Of a stretch of 64,000 nt of DNA, positions 22,335-33,724 are shown in pieces. The DNA is from Sycobia sp. Sy_11. Taxonomy: Eukaryota; Arthropoda; Insecta; Hymenoptera; Epichrysomallidae. The stretch spans positions 82,001 to 146,000 of the forward strand of contig JACCIC010000362.1 of the NCBI GenBank assembly GCA_018907035.1. The letters are read 5' to 3'. Under the pieces are notes generated by a model. The model was given only the letters and a program-made list of their open reading frames with translations, was not told where the DNA came from and made no database searches. Every line of letters starts with the position of its first letter. The stretch's first letter is position 1. The translations under genes and the position numbers were made by a program.

Positions 22335-24599
22335 CTTGCGTTGCGGTTCTACTCACACCTATGGATGCAGCAGTATACTATGAGCATGCGGCATCCACAA
22401 CCAGAGCTACCTACCGCCGCGGCCCAAGATCACAACAGACACGCAGAAGATCTAACACCACCACTACCGCATACATCAAACGGAGCTCCGTTAAGCCAGA
22501 GACATATAATGGTCTATCGCAAAGCACGAGACGCAGCACCATATTTGACACGTCAGCAAATACGGTCCATTAGCTCCTTACATTACCGACAAGGCCCCAA
22601 CTGCCATAGAAGAATTATACCAAAGCAACCACCGAAAGTCGGAAGGCCATCGCCTATCGTCTACGTAAGCACCCTGGAAGACGGTGAAGTCCATCTCTAC
22701 CACGGAGATCGCTGCGCATTCATTCGCTCCGTGGGGACACAGCGATCCGACGAACGAAAGAAGCGCCAGAAATCCCCGAACAGTGAAGACGAGAAGATGT
22801 AAGGCAAAGTGATAATCCGGACAAAGTTGAAGGAGAATCACGGTCTCTATGAAGAAGGAGTCTGTGCCGGTAAAGTGTCCAAGATCTCCCTATCGCGCCT
22901 AGACAATTCGACCAACAGCCAGAATAACATTTATAGGTTGGAATACAAGAAGGGTTGTAATCCCGTCAGAATTCAAGAAAAAATCAGCCCCGCCGCCAGC
23001 CTATATCGCTCCGTCATGCAGTAAGCGATGCAAAATTCCGCTTCAGCAACCCCTAAGATACCAGCGCTTATAACGATGGCAGTCACCCCTCCCCCCCAGA
23101 GAATTTCGTAACCCCAAGCGACCGCATCCATCCTATCCCGCAAGGCCGTTCTCGAAGCAGTAACTGCGGTGAAGACGGTCATAGGTACTTCACGTGCCCT
23201 CAAGCGCGGAGTAGCAAATTTTCCGGACCCTGCCGATTCATCCTGAAAGGGGGAGGGGGGTAGGCGACAGCACGAGGCAATCGCCAGGTGAAGGCGATAA
23301 GACGCCGCGGCAGATGTCCGAAGAAGTGGCAGAGAAAGATAAGGCGCTAGAAAAGATCGAGTCCTCGACAATCGCGCAACCAAGAGCGCAAGAGGACTGG
23401 GCTATGGCACACAGCCGGTTCTGATCGTCATACCGAGTGCCAATGTCTACATCACGAAGTAGATACTAAATAGACACCGTACAGCTGTTTCCCTTTGTTT
23501 TCCACAGATAGTTACCATAGAAATTCTCCCATGTCCCCATACCGCGACACTAGCAAAGGTAGCAGAATACACCGTTTAAGAGTGACTAAAACGATGAAAT
23601 ATGGCATGTTACGGGATATTATAACGAAGAATAATAAATGGTAAAATACACGCAAGCGCGGCAATATAGCGATGGCGCAGTGTTGATGGACGAGAAGTGG
23701 CACTAGAAAAAAGCATACAATGACTCCATCTAGAAAGAATCTAGAAAGAAGTCTACTTGCCCGGTCTCCCAACACTGCCCAACGATAGTTGAGAGGAAAT
23801 CAGTAAAACCGAGAAACCTCATTTACAGAAAACTCCATCGCAGAAAGAGCCAATGCATTGTAGAGAAACCCGAGTAGATGGCTGAAGCCGGCCCCGAGCG
23901 AAAAAGAGTGACAAACAAGAGTCACGCATTATGAAACATAGACATTACCTAGATAATAGATTAGAGTAGTTAAATTATAAGTTTCATATTTTTATTATAC
24001 TCGTTTTAGTTTTAGCTTAGTTTTACTAACGCAGTACAAGATATACCTTTTTTTTATTTTCTTAAAAAAATTAATAACAAAACATAAACAAAAAAAAAAA
24101 AAAATTAAAATTGGCTAGGTTAGATATTCATAAATATAAGCATCTTTTGTTTTCGGCGCACAATGTATTTGGTTAAATTTATAAAAGTTTCAAACAGTAG
24201 CCAAAAACTGCTGATACTGTATTCGTTAGAACCAGCGCAAAGTCCTTATATTTTATTTTCTTTTTATATATCCGAGTAAGATAGAACCCAACCATTAGTA
24301 TCTATGATTATAGCATTATATAGAGCCACCACCTAGACGACAACACCGAGAGATCACCGATAGATACAGTTATATTAATATAGTCACAACAATAGATACA
24401 GTTTTTATTTTCGTTATTCAGAAAAATTATTAGTTTGATTTAGTAATAAATAGCAAATTACATGTGAGCGGTTCCGATTTCCATATATATACAATTCTTA
24501 TCTCCAATAACATCCTTACCAGACGACTTCGAACATAGGTGCGTGAATAATTAGACCGAGAATAACCGCGCCTCACACGTCGGTTTGGAAGGGGGAGTT
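22335..24599 (+). other. 3' internal part of element C
   Basis: An open stretch to 22802 (with APLSQRHIMVYRKARD and YVSTLEDGEVHLYHGD) has no recognised family and is followed by frameshifted pieces to about 23030. From 23690 the sequence parallels the 3' region of AB (SLLARSPNTAQ). The last bases (24587-24599) are the purine tract. No pol motifs seen. The rest is AT-rich. Confidence 0.4.
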
Positions 24600-25465
24600 T
24601 GTGACCGTCCAACTGCCGGTCCACGGTTGCGAAACTGAATGTTCGCGCGTGAAGGCGAAAATGCGCAAAGCGCAAGCCGCAAGAGTTCGCGACGTACACA
24701 CACGAAGGAGGAAGTTGAGAGAAGAATCCTTCTTCTCTTCCGAGCTGCCGAGGAAGACAGTTGCGTCGGGAAGAGAAACACCCGAAATAATATAACACTC
24801 TCTCGAGTTCTTTCCTGTCGCCCACTGACATAATCAGCATTCAGAGCATACCGACGCCCCCATCTGCGTTTACATTGGCACGTTCCGGGCAGTCACACCT
24901 GATCTAGCGACGATCCTCACGGTCGTCCTCCGAAAGTCATCCGAGCTACAAAAGTTGATCAAGAGCACGGGACAGAAGAAAGAAATGAAGGAAGGAAGGA
25001 AGGAAGCTCTACCGAAAGAGAGAGAGAGAGAGACAGCGAGCAAGAAGATCAAGAATCGAGAAAAGGTACATCACGAGAGGAAGTAGCGGCGTCGAGGACT
25101 CATCGGCAAGTAGCCTCTGAATTTATTAATATGTGGAGTGCGCGTCCCGGTATGAGCGCGTGCCATTATTGTATGGCCGTGCTCGCGAGCGTCCCGTCTT
25201 GAAGCCACTACATGTCGCATCCATTCATGTCCGCGGAACTCGCTTCGCTGTATTTGTCGTGCAGACAACGGATTCATGTAGTTCGCGAAATTGCAATGCC
25301 GAGTAAAGTGATATGAATTGTTCGCGAGTGTGGATAATAAATTGTTAGTAATTTCGAAAGAAACCCACTGTAGTCATTTCAGTTCCCCGTCCCCCGTCGC
25401 CAGTTCCAGCGACGCCAACACCACCAGAGTTCTTCAAGGTAAGCGCCCGCAAAAGTTGGGTTACA
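24600..25465 (+). repeat. 3' LTR of element C
   Basis: 866 bp, TGTGACCG...GTTACA. A hairpin (GACCG / CGGTC) lies at the very start, and a CCCG / TGGG stem (one G.U) lies just before the end. CAAGGTAAGC near the end is a good splice donor. A (GA)n patch lies at 25018. The right end abuts ATATATATATA. Confidence 0.8.
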
Positions 25466-25473
25466 ATATATAT

Positions 25474-26605
25474 ATACGACGTGCTGTCGTGCGCATATTG
25501 CCCAAGACGTTATACGCCTGACGTATCGTCTTCGGAGGGGGATGTTCCTGCCGACACTGAGGCGAAGACGACACGACAGGCGTCTGAAAAGACAGATACG
25601 GGAGTTACGGCGCAGCAGAGAAGCAAGCAGCCAGCAAACCCAAATATGATGGCACAATTTATGCAACAGGTCGCTGGCACCTTCGGTAATGGCCAGCAGC
25701 CAATAATGATAGTGCTGCCATTCTACATGAACAAGTAGGTTAATGTAACGAATCACCACAAAAGGCCCCGAAGAGGCAGTTTAACCGAAAAACTTTCCCC
25801 TACCGAAATCCCCTTGATCTACCCCTTCCGCGAAAATGAAAACACGTCCCGACTATCCCCATGGGAATGAGATAGAGTGACGAACAATACCACTCAGCGG
25901 GAACGTTGTAATCGCGACGTACATAGAATCCAGCCACGGGATTCACGGGAAAGAGAAGCAAACGATGCTTAAAACACGCGAATAACTTTTTTTTTCTTTT
26001 CATCACACCCAATCATTCGACGACTATATCGTGACAATAACTACTCAACATATCGAATCAAAAAGGGCACAGGCCTGCACGCAGGTAAAAAACAAACACT
26101 GAACTACTACAGATCCCACTGTTTCAGCAACACCTACTAAACCACCTAAAACCAAGAAGCCACGGCTCATCATGACGAAACACCGATCAGCGACATAACC
26201 CATCCACGATTTTCCTTCCCTATTTTTTGTATTTCTTAACCTATATTATATCTAGTATTAATTATATATTTATACTCTACTATATCATATTATATTCTAT
26301 TATATTATATTATTATATTATTTTCATATCTTAGGATTATATCGAGCCACCGCAAACCGCTACGACTCGTGTGAGCATCAGCGGGTATCTCGTGTAGGTT
26401 AAGAAAAAAAAGTCGTTTTGTCCATTAGTATGATAGTATCGAAAGTGCTTCACTTCCACGAGCGACAGAGTCCCTATGTAATATGTCATAAAGATATATC
26501 AATTTCTTTTCTTCCCTATCGTGTGTCGTCCGTCTCCCTTCAACGTTACCAGACCTAGTTTGTATTTGTCCCCGCGCGCCCACGTCGGTTTTGGTAGGGG
26601 GAATT
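25474..26605 (+). mobile_element. Truncated second copy of element AB (gag end to PPT)
   Basis: Collinear with 35495-36722: the gag C-terminus (TPDVSS...KTDTGVTAQQRS), the NMMAQFMQQVAG end, the non-coding tail and the purine tract AGGGGGAA. It runs directly into LTR A, so LTR A serves as its 3' LTR. Its left end is cut inside gag at an ATATA motif next to LTR C. Confidence 0.85.
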
Positions 26606-27143
26606 TGTAACCGTCCCGATCGACGGTCCCAGTTTTTCAAAACCGCGTGCACGCGTCAGCACGAATAGTGCATTCGCGCTACCAAAAGGGGGCGCGCGAA
26701 GCGCCGAGCAACGCGACGCGCGAAGGAGAGAGAAGCGAAGCCTTCTTCTCTGTCGAGACACGATGAAAGACTAACGCATTTGTCACCCCGTTCGTACGTC
26801 GCCTCAAGCTCCGTTGTAACCTTCGAGGATAGTCAGCCCCGCACTGTGAGTGGCTCGTGTGTGTGCTTTAACGCATCAACTAGAGGACGACTTGAAAAAG
26901 ACAGAGAGGACCTCGCAAACACTGTGTTCCAAGCCCCGGCGATTCTCGTTGCAGCATGTGTTCGCATCAGGAGAGCGACTAGCTCCCTGACCGCCATTAC
27001 ACCACCAACACCACCGCAGCCGCGGCCGCCTGCACGACCGGAGTCGTGTGCGATCTGCCGCCAGAGAGCCCCTGCTCTTCTCATCTCCACCACCAACTAG
27101 CCGACGGCTCAGCAGCAGCAGCATCTCCAACGGCCTGCCGGAC

Positions 27144-27188
<45 letters not shown>

Positions 27189-27760
27189 GGCCCGGCACCG
27201 CCGCCGCCACTGCCTGCCTGACTGGTGTCAAGCGGGAGAGAGAGAGAGAGCGACGGCTACCACGTTTAGCAGCCCGTTCCGGATGAAGATCAAGATTGCC
27301 CCGCAATACCCGACGAAGGCAAGTACTTGACCGCTTAGTGGGCTAAGAAGTAGGTTTGCCGCGTCCGCGTTCGCCGCCGCCGAGCCCGCGCCGTGTTTAA
27401 CTTAGCGTTGTAATGTGTGTTCGTTCGTATGTGTCCCTATCGCGGGTCCCCGTCCCCCCGTGTATCGTGCTAGCGTGTAATCGTAACAGTCGGAAGTGTC
27501 GCGGAATCTGCGCAGCTAATTACGTGTGAGAGTGTGTGTGTGAGACGAGTACATGTGCGTGCGAAGTATTAGTGTAACGCGTATGTGAGAATGTGTGTGT
27601 GTACATAAATTAATAAATAACGCGTTGTGATCCTCATAGATTGTTTTTCATGTTTTACTATCCCCTGCCGACTTCCCCATTCCGCTACAGGTAGACGCGG
27701 AGTATCTGCACGTATCTGCACCACCTCGTGGTAAGTGAACGGCGAGAAAACGCCGTTACA
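26606..27760 (+). repeat. LTR A
   Basis: TGTAACCG...CGTTACA. Perfect terminal hairpins: ACCGTC/GACGGT at the start and ACGGCG/CGCCGT just before GTTACA. (GA)~22 at 27144-27187 is missing from LTR B and explains most of the length difference. AATAAATAAC near 27610 is a likely poly(A) signal. GTGGTAAGTG at 27729 is a splice-donor match. Confidence 0.9.
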
Positions 27761-27762
27761 AA

Positions 27763-27776
27763 TGGCGCCCACAGCG
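27763..27776 (+). promoter_or_regulatory. Primer binding site of element AB
   Basis: TGGCGCCCACAGCG, two bases after the LTR end; complementary to a tRNA 3' end CGCTGTGGGCGCCA. It shares TGGCGCCC with element C and TGGCGC with element D. Confidence 0.65.
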
Positions 27777-28530
27777 TAAGGCCCGCGACACATACATGCG
27801 TGTCTGAAAAGTGCACGCGCGTCGAATCCAGCGGATACTTTGCTCGCCGATATTGTGCGCGTGAAAAAGTAAATCTCTGTCAAAAAGAAAATCCCCGGGG
27901 GAATTATGAAAAAGAAGCAGAGAACAACTGCCCGCCTGACTACGTAGTCAGATGGCCATTTTGAATCGTGCGTGCAACCCGAAGCAAGCGGCTGCTACAG
28001 CGCCACTGAACTGTGAAATATATATCATATTTCACAGACATTTTTTTTTCATGTTATTTTTCTTTCTCGCCTTCCCTCCCGGTTAACACTAAACCCCGTA
28101 TGGAAAATGCGGCAGCAGGAGTCACTTAGTGATCATAACAAGCATGTAATAATATTATAGCTTATTATATAATTTAGCATATAATAAGGTGTAATATTAA
28201 AGTCACAGAACTTCAAATATTGAGTTTAGGAGGATGATAAACAATTAGCAGAATTAATAGTAAATAACACTAAGTCTGTGTTATTATATTTGTGCAAAAG
28301 CTATTCTGAGAGGTAATTAACCTTTAGCATTAGCAGTAAGTAATCACTTACTTAATAACAAGAAGCAATTATCTCTTGTGTTTATCGTCCTGAGCTTAGG
28401 TATATTAATATTAATATTAGTTACATGCTATGTTATGTATATCCAATGTAAATGTGTATATGGGCTCGCTTTTATGTTGTACATGACTACATTTGTTTTA
28501 CGTACATTTAATATTTATCATATGTGTATA

Positions 28531-28562
<32 letters not shown>

Positions 28563-29451
28563 ACACAGTGGTTATACGTGCATATATATATGATTTTCTT
28601 TTACCTGATTATATACACATGAATCTTCCTCGTATACTCATTTACATATGTATAATAGGAAAGATGATTAAATCAAACGCACTTGAATGGAGTGACTTTG
28701 TTAGAAATATGATGGACGGTTTGAGTTATGAAACCAATTTGAGGTTAACCCTCATATGAAGTATTGTTGTTAGGTGCAAGATTTCTTTCCGATGATATAC
28801 TAGAGATGCGCGATGAAATAACACACATACTAATCACATATAATGTGCGAGTTGCGCAGTAGTGGAGAGCGAACGGAAAAAGGACTACCGGAATGTCACG
28901 AATGCATAGAATATGCATTTCAGGCATTAAAGAAAAAAAAAGAGATGTATAGAAATGTCGTTGCGCGACTCTTACCTATTTTCTTCTTACGACTTCTTAC
29001 CGACTCCAAATGAATTAATTACATTCGCGCGCGAAATTCAAATGAATAATTGAAAGGGCAGATTAATTGCTCCAATCAGGAGTTATAGGAAGGAAACGGT
29101 ACCGGATTAAGATTTAAGTAGTAAAGATGGCAACCAATACCTGTTTGATAAAGTAATAAATTAGAGTGTTTAATAAATTTAATAAGGTAATTGGTGCCCG
29201 CCAAGAAATAATAAATTGGCGGTATTTGAAGTAAGAGGGGATATTAATTTTTGTGGACAGAGCAGTTGATTTCTGACTCTTGTAGAGATTAGAAGAAATT
29301 AAAGTTCTTTCTGTCGTGAGGTTCTCTCTTAGTTTTTCTCTTTTTGAGAATTTTCAAGTTTTGGGGTGTTATTTAAATAGCGGTGGTGAGTGGGGATTAA
29401 TAGGAAATTATTGTATAAAAGAAAAGTGAAATTCTAGTAGTAGTGTGGAAG

Positions 29452-29482
<31 letters not shown>

Positions 29483-30288
29483 AAGAAAAATTCAGAAGTG
29501 AGGAAGTAAGATTTGGAAAATAAGATTGAGGAAGTAAAGTGGAAATAAATATAAGGAACAAGATCAAATGGAGATATAGAAATATATTCATGAATATAAT
29601 AATTATTATGGAAATTAAGGTCCAGACTATCAGTCTATATTTATTGAGGTGATATAAGTATTAATCATTATTATATTATTAATTATATCGAATGGCAGAA
29701 TGGTAAGTTTTTTATTATTATTATTTAAATTAAAATTTTATTAAGGCATATATAGAGTAGTGGTGACTAAATTAAATAAAATTACTTGAATAAAGTTTTG
29801 GTGGAATGTAATATTTCCACTCAATTTCGGAGTTAATCCTGCGGCTCCAGACTCGGGAAGAATTCCCCTTGGTTGAGTGAAATTAGTGCAGTTGGATAAT
29901 ATTGGTGAAGAAAGAATGAAAAAAAAAATATTTGATTATACAGTGCGGGATTTGCGTTTCGTATTTGGTACGCTAAATACTGTGTGACAATCTTTGCACT
30001 TTCTTCCTCATGTTGTTATTTATATGTCTGATATTCATTCTTTTATATTTATATACACAACATATATTTGACGCATATTCATTATATATGCATATATTCA
30101 CCTTTTCTATTCAGCATTTGATTATATAAATTTCACATATACCATATATTTACTTAGTCATACATAGTATTTATATTTTTACAATATTATCCATTATATA
30201 TATATATATATCTTATATTCATTTTATATTCTTTAAATTATATATAACATACATACGTATCTGACACATAACTATTCTACATACATAT

Positions 30289-31476
30289 TGTAACATGAGC
30301 ACTTTGGTGAGAGCTAGTTCGTGCTCCGGCTCAACGCGCCTCGGCCCCGATTGCTCAGCACGCCATCGGGTTCTTTTCACCCCACCAAAGGCTATGTTCG
30401 ATTCGTTTTAACTTGCCTAAACGAGTGGCTCCGGCTCAACCCGCCTCGACCCCTAGTCGCTCAACGCGCCACTAGGTTCGTTTGTGCAAGATAATTCGTT
30501 TTAAATTTTTACGGTGTGTACTATACTTTGGCCCACGCTCAACACGCCTAGGCCCTTGGTCGCTCAACCCGCCACCAAGTTTGTTCTAGTACACGCCGAA
30601 CCCGCGACATCCAATTCTCACTCTCGCTCAACCCGCCAGAGTTTGAATTGAAATTTTATTTAATTTATTTGCTATTTTTAATTTTTTTTGCTTTTTGTTG
30701 CTGGATTTCGGATCTAAATAAGTTTTAATTTATTAAATAATAAACAAATTTATTTAACAAAATTTAATAAAAATAATCAACAAAATTAAATAATAATAAA
30801 CTAATAAACTATCTTATTTGTCAGCCATTTGATAGCTTAGCCGCTATTCTGACACCCGTTTTATCGCGCCATTATCCGCTGTAACAAAAATAAAAAATAT
30901 CATAAAATATATTTATTTTATGATGTACAAAACTTAAATAATTTATTCTAACTTAAATTTAACGCTCCGCATGAGCGTAATTACAAAATTTTATTTATTA
31001 TCTATTTCGTGTTCGCGTCTCGCCCCGAGTGTGCTGAGACTTGTCGCCCGCTATCGCGCCGACGACAGGTCCCCCTCGAAAAGCCAGTTTCGAGGTCGCT
31101 GGCACACTGAATTTTCGCAGTCAGTTATACCGCACTGTACCGCGCCTTAGTATTAGGCAGCGCCTGCGGCCCGAGAGCGCTCGCTCATCCTCGCCGCTGC
31201 CGGCGCTTTATCCCCGCGCCGCGCCGCGCCACGAAGCCTTCGGCGCTCCCCCTTCGCCGCGCCGCGCCGCTCGCGACTTCGCGACTTATTACAATATTAT
31301 ATTTTCTGCGCGAGACTATTGTCTTGTCGCAATATATATATATATATATTATATATATATATATATTCTTTCCTTTTCTGTGTATTACACGTTTGATTGT
31401 ATTATCTACTTATTTACATATATTGCTAATATATATTTATGTAACCATATCTATTAATATATATATGTGTGTTACA
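30289..31476 (+). mobile_element. Hairpin-rich candidate solo LTR
   Basis: Starts TGTAAC after an AT run and may end at GTTACA (31471-31476), the termini used by the other LTRs here; 1188 bp, similar to LTR A. GAGCAC/GTGCTC forms a hairpin right at the start, as in LTRs A-C. It holds the hairpin array at 30302-30650, more perfect stems at 30819-30854, 30962-30978 and 31038-31071, and a CpG-rich block (31140-31280) in AT-rich surroundings. No target duplication is evident, so the right end is uncertain. Confidence 0.45.
30302..30650 (+). other. Hairpin array 1: conserved loop, variable stems
   Basis: Seven copies of GCTCARCNCGCC occur at 30329, 30353, 30434, 30459, 30537, 30562 and 30626. Four of them are loops closed by different perfect stems: CCCGAT/ATCGGG, CCTAGT/ACTAGG, CTTGGT/ACCAAG, ACTCT/AGAGT. 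Each unit also has its own outer stem: CTTTGGTG/CACCAAAG (30302/30383), CTTGCCTAAACGA with TCGTTTGTGCAAG (30412/30478, one mismatch and one U.G), GTGTACTA/TAGTACAC (30516/30587), CAATTC/GAATTG (30612/30645). Confidence 0.8.
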
Positions 31477-33724
31477 TTGCCCCTTCCGATGTTCATGTCC
31501 CCTATATTAAAATCATCCTGGCCCCTTACACTACTATTAACATATATATTCATAGTAGTATTGTTCCTTACTGTATTCCCATATTCTGCACTGTGCCAGC
31601 TGACAGCTGTAACAGAATAGAATCTTCCTTTTTGTTAAGAAAAGAAAAATAGCGTACATTTTTAAACAAGTTCCAGTATCAGCATTAAACAGATGCTGAT
31701 GACATATAATAATAATAATAACAACATATGATGAGGAGAAAGGAGTAATACTGAAGACTTGTATAGAATGTTGTAATAGAATAAATACAACTCCATCACA
31801 TCAGTTATCGACAATTATATTATATTTCCCCAGTATTCGAAGAAGACAGATAATCATCGCTCAATGTTATATCATTCTAACACTAGGGACATATAGCTCA
31901 TGAATATAAAAAAAAAATATAGACATAACCAAAATACGTATAAATCTTAGACTAATATTATAACAAAATATATAGCTGATACATGTAAAATATAGATATA
32001 ACCAAAATATGTATAAATCTCAGAATAATATTATAACAGAATAAACATGCGTATACAAATAACGTATACAATAACAATATATTTATAATAATAAGAAGAA
32101 CAAAGTAAATATAACTGAATCAATTAATTTCAATTCTACATAAATATAAGTAAAATATATACAAGTATAAAACATAAAGGTAACCACAATAGATGTAAAT
32201 ATAAGATATGAATATAGATAAAACCAATATAAATACAAAATATAAATGTAGCTGAAATAGATATAAATCAAAGATATAAATATAAGAGATAAATATAAAT
32301 AAAATAGATATAAATAATAAGGTAGAGATAAATATCAATAGAAATATATTCAGGAATACTAGACCATGACACACATAAATATGTAAATTGCCAAATTGGT
32401 GAGCATAATCACCAAGCAAAGGAAGAATTAAACAAGGCATCACCAGGATATGTAATAAATAAATAAGGATAGAAATAGAAGAGAAGACCATACAATAAAT
32501 AGGTAAGTTGTGTTATTATAATAGCAACTCGAGGAGACAAACGACTATTACAATTATACTGCTTTATTTGTAATTTACAACTATACTGCTGTAGCTGTAT
32601 TAACATATTCTGATATAAGGATACCAATGGAGATAACCTCCAAAGTGAGTGGCTGAAACATAAGACAGATGTATGAGTAACAGGATTACTCATGCAATTA
32701 TATAACAAAGCAACCGTATTAATAAATAATTTTTAATTGTTTATAATAAATAAGATCTTTTTGAAAATTATTAGAAATTATTAAGTTTTATTTGGAAAAT
32801 TAATATATTATGGGAAGTTATTAGTTTTTGTGTGAAAATAGTTGAACAAACTTTCTATTACAGGGAAGAAAATTCCAGTAATATTATAAAAAAAAACAAA
32901 TCAAGACTCTTTTTTACAAAAAAAAAAAAAAAAAAAGAAAAAGATACCAAAATTAAAATTGCAATAACAGAAATAACAATATTGACCAATTGAACGTCTA
33001 GTGAATATTTATCTATTAATAGTTTATACCTTAATAAACGTACAGTCATGGTTTTCAACTAAATAATTTAAAAATAGATGGGCTGTTGCTAATAAAATGT
33101 TGCTAATTATACACTAATTATACACAATAATATGAGCACTTCATAGATGCGTATATAAGCTTGCAAACAAAACACATAAACTATATATGTGACATCACCA
33201 AACTAACAATAGTATATCAATATAAATTATACACTATAATTTCCTCTCGCTGTTTGTGTGTTGGTCTTCCTGAATGTTGATTTTGTTTGTATTTAACTAA
33301 TTTTAATATAATTTTAATAAGTAATTTTAATAATTAATAACTAATAACTAATTTTAATAATTAAAATAAAGTCCTTAATTAACGAATGGAATGGAAATAA
33401 GTTAAAAATAGAATGAATGTTTAAGTAACAAATACAGTAATTACCCACATCTATTCAGCAACCACAATGTAATAAATGATAATTACAACTAAAATTGATA
33501 AATAAATAGTAAACCAGCATTTTTTTTTATTTTTAATGGAATAAACAAATAATTGGAAATGGACGTGTGAACCACCGAACCTGGACATAAGTTACAATTG
33601 TTTTAAGCGACATTAGGTGTTGCAATAACTATATTTAACAATTTTTGTTTTCGTGACGCAAAGAAAAAATAGCAAGTTAACTGGACATTTATACACTATT
33701 TATAGTGATCAATAATATAAAACC

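Larger units (their letters stand above)
17167..25465 (+). mobile_element. LTR retrotransposon 'C', composite and gag-only
   Basis: Bounded by a partial 5' LTR (17167-17277) and a full 3' LTR (24600-25465) that agree over their last ~110 bp. A PBS follows the 5' LTR and a purine tract (GGAAGGGGGAGTT) precedes the 3' LTR. Inside are a gag remnant (20689-21194), an inverted copia fragment (17460-19135), a 5'-truncated LINE (21195-22334) and a 3' region related to that of element AB (LLARSPNTAQ here, LLARFSNAAF there). No reverse transcriptase or integrase of its own is visible. Confidence 0.75.
27777..33724 (+). other. Leader of element AB, AT-rich and non-coding
   Basis: About 6 kb between PBS and gag. 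Apart from the insert at 30289-31476 it is AT-rich, with (AT)n at 28531-28559 and 30193-30212 and A-rich runs near 32880-32940. The listed short frames are low-complexity Ile/Tyr runs. Length and composition are unlike a normal gypsy leader; a splice donor in U5 would allow it to be removed as an intron. Confidence 0.5.

Noticed and set aside
27046..27330. Arg/Glu-rich open frames in LTR A (and the frames at 36897-37487)
   Set aside because: They cover LTR and GA repeat in several overlapping frames and are not conserved as protein between LTR A and B.
28378..28593. Hydrophobic small proteins in the AB leader
   Set aside because: Ile/Tyr-rich frames produced by AT repeats.
29195..29225. TGGTGCCCGCC as another PBS
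   Set aside because: The preceding sequence does not end like an LTR, and no partner LTR or PPT was found.
30302..30650. CRISPR-like array
   Set aside because: Repeats are 12 nt with irregular spacing, and the 'spacers' are complementary stems; the host looks eukaryotic and no cas genes are present.
30302..30650. tRNA cluster or cloverleaf tRNA genes
   Set aside because: Branched folds resemble cloverleaves, but there are no A/B box motifs, no T-loop GGTTCRAAT and no acceptor-stem geometry.
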